A stretch of 39,309 nt of DNA from positions 1-39,309 of the IMG/VR virus record IMGVR_UViG_3300033153_007005, one strand, 5' to 3'. Every line of letters starts with the position of its first letter. Positions within the stretch are counted from its first letter, which is position 1. This DNA comes from a virus. Both the position numbers and the translations under genes were made by a program. This document shows positions 37,199-39,309 of the stretch, in pieces. Under the pieces are notes generated by a model that had not been told where the DNA came from, ran no database searches, and saw only the letters and a program-made list of their open reading frames with translations.

Positions 37199-37382
37199 CT
37201 TTTGGTTCAAACATCTTACGCTTGTTATTACAGCTTATTCTCAGGGCATTGCCCCAACTCCATTCTTCCTCAAGTGGGGTATCCCACGTTGTTCTAACCT
37301 TACGGCAATCATAATCTCCTATCGCATTATAAGCCTTCAGGTATTTGCAATCACGGCAGTAGACTTTTTTACGCTTAATCAT
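37170..37382 (-). CDS. small Cys-rich protein
   Basis: ATG 37382 lies in a TGATG overlap with the preceding gene's stop. The 70-residue product has VYCRDCKYL and later YDCRKV and ISCNNK, four Cys suited to one zinc, and an acidic end (EPKDEDEEESDR). Function unknown. Confidence 0.6.
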   Translation of the reverse strand: MIKRKKVYCRDCKYLKAYNAIGDYDCRKVRTTWDTPLEEEWSWGNALRISCNNKRKMFEPKDEDEEESDR

Positions 37383-37642
37383 CACTCATCCTCCTTTGGT
37401 GGAGTTGGGAGTCTCGTCCAATTATACAACCCCCATATCGGCAAAGTGTAGTTCAGGTTTTCGCCAGGAAGTTTTTGCGAAGATACGTATTCTTCGATTA
37501 CTCTCCGGGTTATCTCTTTATCGCTCTCCCCCTCGTGGGCGGTGAGAATTTGTTCAATAGGCTTCAGTAAGTCTGTATTGCCATCCCAATCATCAACCAC
37601 CCTTTCAATCGCTTCCAGTATCGCTTGTGTGTTATCGTTCAT
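37382..37642 (-). CDS. DUF551-related small protein (copy 2)
   Basis: The 86-residue product shares its opening (MNDNTQAILEAIERV) and EQILTAHEGE with the plus-strand gene at 21.67 kb, and also its ending (TRLPTPPKEDE against PLPTPPKEGE). The middle is unrelated. The two are mosaic relatives whose ends are conserved and whose centre has been exchanged. AGGGAGGGAGCG precedes its ATG. Confidence 0.65.
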   Translation of the reverse strand: MNDNTQAILEAIERVVDDWDGNTDLLKPIEQILTAHEGESDKEITRRVIEEYVSSQKLPGENLNYTLPIWGLYNWTRLPTPPKEDE

Positions 37643-37669
37643 CGCTCCCTCCCTTCTAAATTCAACAGC

Positions 37670-37822
37670 TCATTTATGATAGACGTCACGATACAGACAG
37701 AACGGCCCGCCGTGACACATTTCTTTCGGACAACACAATTCTTCTCCACAGGCACCGCATTGAGCGCAATAGGGACTGCGGTGAATAACATTAATTTTCA
37801 GCCACTTCCAGAAAGCTTGCAT
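37670..37822 (-). CDS. small Cys-rich protein
   Basis: ATG at 37822 opens MQAFWKWLKINVIHRSPYCA, then QCGACGEELCCPKEMCHGGP and FCLYRDVYHK (50 residues). The eight Cys in C-x-x-C-x-x-C and CC..C..C order clearly suggest metal binding and are unlikely by chance. The best ribosome-binding site (GGGAGGGAGTG) lies before an ATG at 37841 in another frame encoding a 16-residue leader, so translation may be coupled. Function unknown. Confidence 0.6.
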   Translation of the reverse strand: MQAFWKWLKINVIHRSPYCAQCGACGEELCCPKEMCHGGPFCLYRDVYHK

Positions 37823-37840
37823 GAAGATACATGGTTCTCA

Positions 37841-38113
37841 TCACTCCCTCCCTTCTAGCCAGTCAATATTACCCATGCAAGCCGTATGTTGTATTGCCCC
37901 GCACTTCTTACACTGATGATATTCTGCCGGATGAGACCGAATATCGCTGTCCGCAAAAGGCTTGTTGCAAGCCGGACAACACATGCCGTCCATGCTGTAA
38001 AAAGTATCCACGATCTCCTGAGCGTATGGCCGCACACTAATCCCACTGTCAGTCATGTATGCAAGGAGCATTTTTTCAAGCACCAACCCAACCTTCTCTA
38101 TCTTGTTTTTCAT
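37841..38113 (-). CDS. small zinc-binding protein
   Basis: ATG 38113 in a TGATG overlap. The 90-residue product has an N-terminal helical half (KNKIEKVGLVLEKMLLAYMT) similar in style to its upstream neighbour. A zinc domain follows with CCPACNKPFAD, HQCKKCGAIQHTAC and conserved His residues, RING- or ribbon-like. It ends WLEGRE, whose codons provide the GGGAGGGAG site for the next gene. Confidence 0.65.
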   Translation of the reverse strand: MKNKIEKVGLVLEKMLLAYMTDSGISVRPYAQEIVDTFYSMDGMCCPACNKPFADSDIRSHPAEYHQCKKCGAIQHTACMGNIDWLEGRE

Positions 38114-38376
38114 CACTCACTCTCCCCTATCCAGCGCAACAACTCATCAATTACTCGCTTGTATTCAGGTGGCACGCTTTTAGCATAATACACAACCAGC
38201 CAATGCCGATATTCCTCAATCGTCTGTTTAGTGATTTGTTTCCTGATGTTAATACAAGCGTTATCATTGAGAAATAAATTTTCTATCTCATGAGCTATTG
38301 CGTAATTATAAGTCGGAGCACTAGGATACCGCTCATTAAGTATCTTCTCTATCTTCTCTATCCTGTCTTTCGTCAT
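38113..38376 (-). CDS. small helical hypothetical protein
   Basis: The 87-residue product begins TKDRIEKIEKILNERYPSAP and has an acidic/basic helical pattern (IRKQITKQTIEEYRHWLVVYY). AGGAGG is only a few bases before its ATG. It overlaps the upstream gene by 41 bases. The opening resembles that of the next gene (KNKIEKV...), which suggests tandem divergence. No function evident. Confidence 0.6.
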   Translation of the reverse strand: MTKDRIEKIEKILNERYPSAPTYNYAIAHEIENLFLNDNACINIRKQITKQTIEEYRHWLVVYYAKSVPPEYKRVIDELLRWIGESE

Positions 38377-38689
38377 TCCTCCTTTCTAACCAATCCGGGA
38401 AACTAATTGACGGTCGCAACCCCCCATCTTCTTGTATGGTTTCCTCGGAAAGCCAGTATTCATCATACAGTCGCTCAGCAATTTTGATTTCATCCACCAC
38501 GCTTTCAACAACGCAGCAACCGCACTTGGCACATCGTTTCCCGAAAGAGGTGGTCAGGGTATCTGCTATCTCCTGGGCCACTTTTTCCAACTCGTCACTC
38601 TCAAAAGAAACGCAGTAAACCCTGCCAGCAATCAGCTTTTTATGCTGGAATCCCTGTCGTTTTAATATCTCAATTATCCCGTCTTTCAT
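38336..38689 (-). CDS. small Cys-containing hypothetical protein
   Basis: ATG 38689 in a TGATG overlap. The 117-residue product opens KDGIIEILKRQGFQHKKLIA and has a CAKCGCC cluster in the middle (KRCAKCGCCVVESVVDEIKI). Its end, PDWLERRNDERQDREDRED, is highly charged and overlaps the next start. Function unknown. Confidence 0.6.
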   Translation of the reverse strand: MKDGIIEILKRQGFQHKKLIAGRVYCVSFESDELEKVAQEIADTLTTSFGKRCAKCGCCVVESVVDEIKIAERLYDEYWLSEETIQEDGGLRPSISFPDWLERRNDERQDREDREDT

Positions 38690-39000
38690 CACTCCTCCTC
38701 AAGAAATTTCCCGCAAAAACAACAATATTTCATTCCGTTATCGGCTGGTGTATACCCGTCTTTGAGGTTGAACCCCTGACCGCATGAAGTACTCCATAGT
38801 TCGCTATAGTCCCAATCATCACATCTCGTCCAGACACATTTCTCTCCCTCTCGGACAGAATATAATTCTACTAGCGGATATTCTTTCAGCAAACCACAAT
38901 TATCGCATTCATACCAGCCCTTTACCCAGCGCACCTCTGACTTGCAGGTAGGACAAAAATTGCGAAAGTATCTCCTTTCCCTCATCTCTTGCTTATCCAT
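38689..39000 (-). CDS. zinc-ribbon small protein (copy 2)
   Basis: ATG 39000 overlaps the stop of the upstream gene. The ~103-residue product has a first zinc ribbon (NFCPTCKSEVRW, ECDNCGLL). Its second half (EGEKCVWTRC, STSCGQGFNLKDGY, MKYCCFCGKFL) is nearly identical to the plus-strand protein at 21.3-21.7 kb. The N-terminal halves differ, so a shared module is attached to different partners. Function unknown. Confidence 0.68.
   Translation of the reverse strand: MDKQEMRERRYFRNFCPTCKSEVRWVKGWYECDNCGLLKEYPLVELYSVREGEKCVWTRCDDWDYSELWSTSCGQGFNLKDGYTPADNGMKYCCFCGKFLEEE
38690..38850 (-). repeat. dispersed inverted repeat, copy B (zinc-ribbon cassette)
   Basis: Reverse-complement match to 21503-21669, with few differences. 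It covers the second zinc ribbon and the following stop/start junction GGAGTGATG. Confidence 0.8.
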
Positions 39001-39309
39001 CACTCCCTCCCTTCTAACAATTCACTCAGTGGCTCATCAGTCATCGCCCATTCAGCAATACGAATGAGGTCGAGATTTTTCCTGGCAGCCCAAGTAGAAG
39101 CCCTGGCAACTATAGCAGCACTTCCGATGCCTATAACAGCCTTAGTCGCCCAAACAGCAGCCCTATCATCCCCAGTACCAGACGAGACAAAAAGCTTGGC
39201 AACCGTGGCAGCTTCCTCAGACCTATCTTTGCCAGAAATCCAGTCATCAGCCCATTTGCGGAAGGACTTCTTTTGACAAACAGAGCAAGCACCACCAATA
39301 GCATAGCGT
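39000..39309 (-). CDS. Imm5-like phage protein (copy 3), 5' end outside the window
   Basis: On the minus strand an open frame enters from the window edge and reads FRKWADDWISGKDRSEEAAT, then AAVWATKAVIGIGSAAIVAR, then an ARKNLDLIRIAEWAM end before a stop at 39002-39000. This Ala-rich helical pattern corresponds to the C-terminal half of the Imm5-like proteins at 20.6 and 31.8 kb. It ends LLEGRE, encoding the ribosome-binding site of the next gene. The N-terminal half lies right of the window. Confidence 0.6.
   Translation of the reverse strand, partial: RYAIGGACSVCQKKSFRKWADDWISGKDRSEEAATVAKLFVSSGTGDDRAAVWATKAVIGIGSAAIVARASTWAARKNLDLIRIAEWAMTDEPLSELLEGRE

Overview
The window reads as part of the genome of an uncultivated long-tailed phage with a non-contractile tail (siphovirus type). 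It has a tail tube protein, two tail assembly chaperone frames, a tape measure protein, a distal tail protein, a ReqiPepy6 Gp37-like tail protein and fibre-like proteins, but no sheath or contractile baseplate genes. Terminase, portal, major capsid protein and lysin are not in the window and probably lie to its left or beyond its ends. Shine-Dalgarno sites (AGGAGG type) and near-consensus sigma-70 promoters point to a bacterial host. The host group cannot be named from the sequence.

Layout. (1) 1-5.2 kb, plus strand: a sugar and glycan cassette (nucleotide-sugar epimerase, two sulfotransferase-like P-loop proteins, a GT10 fucosyltransferase-like enzyme, and a GT4-GT2-GT2 multidomain glycosyltransferase whose frame is broken at a TGA). 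(2) 5.2-17.8 kb, plus strand: head-tail joining and tail genes in the usual order, closed by a strong hairpin terminator near 17.85 kb. (3) 17.9-19.8 kb, minus strand: small membrane protein, HAD phosphatase, ERF single-strand annealing protein and a ribbon-helix-helix-like regulator. (4) A divergent promoter region at 19.86-19.93 kb whose two -35 boxes sit in the arms of one palindrome. (5) 19.9-30.8 kb, plus strand: HNH endonuclease, small accessory genes, SSB, a Gam-like coiled-coil protein, a replication initiator-like protein, DnaB helicase, two DNA methyltransferases (the second frame-broken), a VRR-NUC-like nuclease and an HNH fusion protein, ending in a second terminator of related sequence. 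(6) 30.9-39.3 kb, minus strand: many short genes, including a mini sliding-clamp-like protein, a C39-like cysteine peptidase, numerous Cys-rich zinc-ribbon proteins and copies of gene families also found at 20.5-22 kb, interrupted by two mostly non-coding stretches (33.5-34.1 kb and 36.2-36.9 kb).

How it fits together. The left half builds and probably glycosylates or sulfates the virion. The centre replicates, recombines and methylates the DNA. The right end is an early or accessory region made of shuffled small gene cassettes joined by TGATG/ATGA overlaps, with ribosome-binding sites encoded inside the previous gene's last codons. Points most worth a second look: three coding frames that continue in the +1 frame exactly across a stop codon (two of them NNT-TGA-Y, as in the RF2 recoding site), the virion-region sulfation/fucosylation cassette, a tail tube protein carrying a beta-propeller-like Asp-box domain, the 171-residue clamp-like protein, and shared operator-like motifs near the early promoters.
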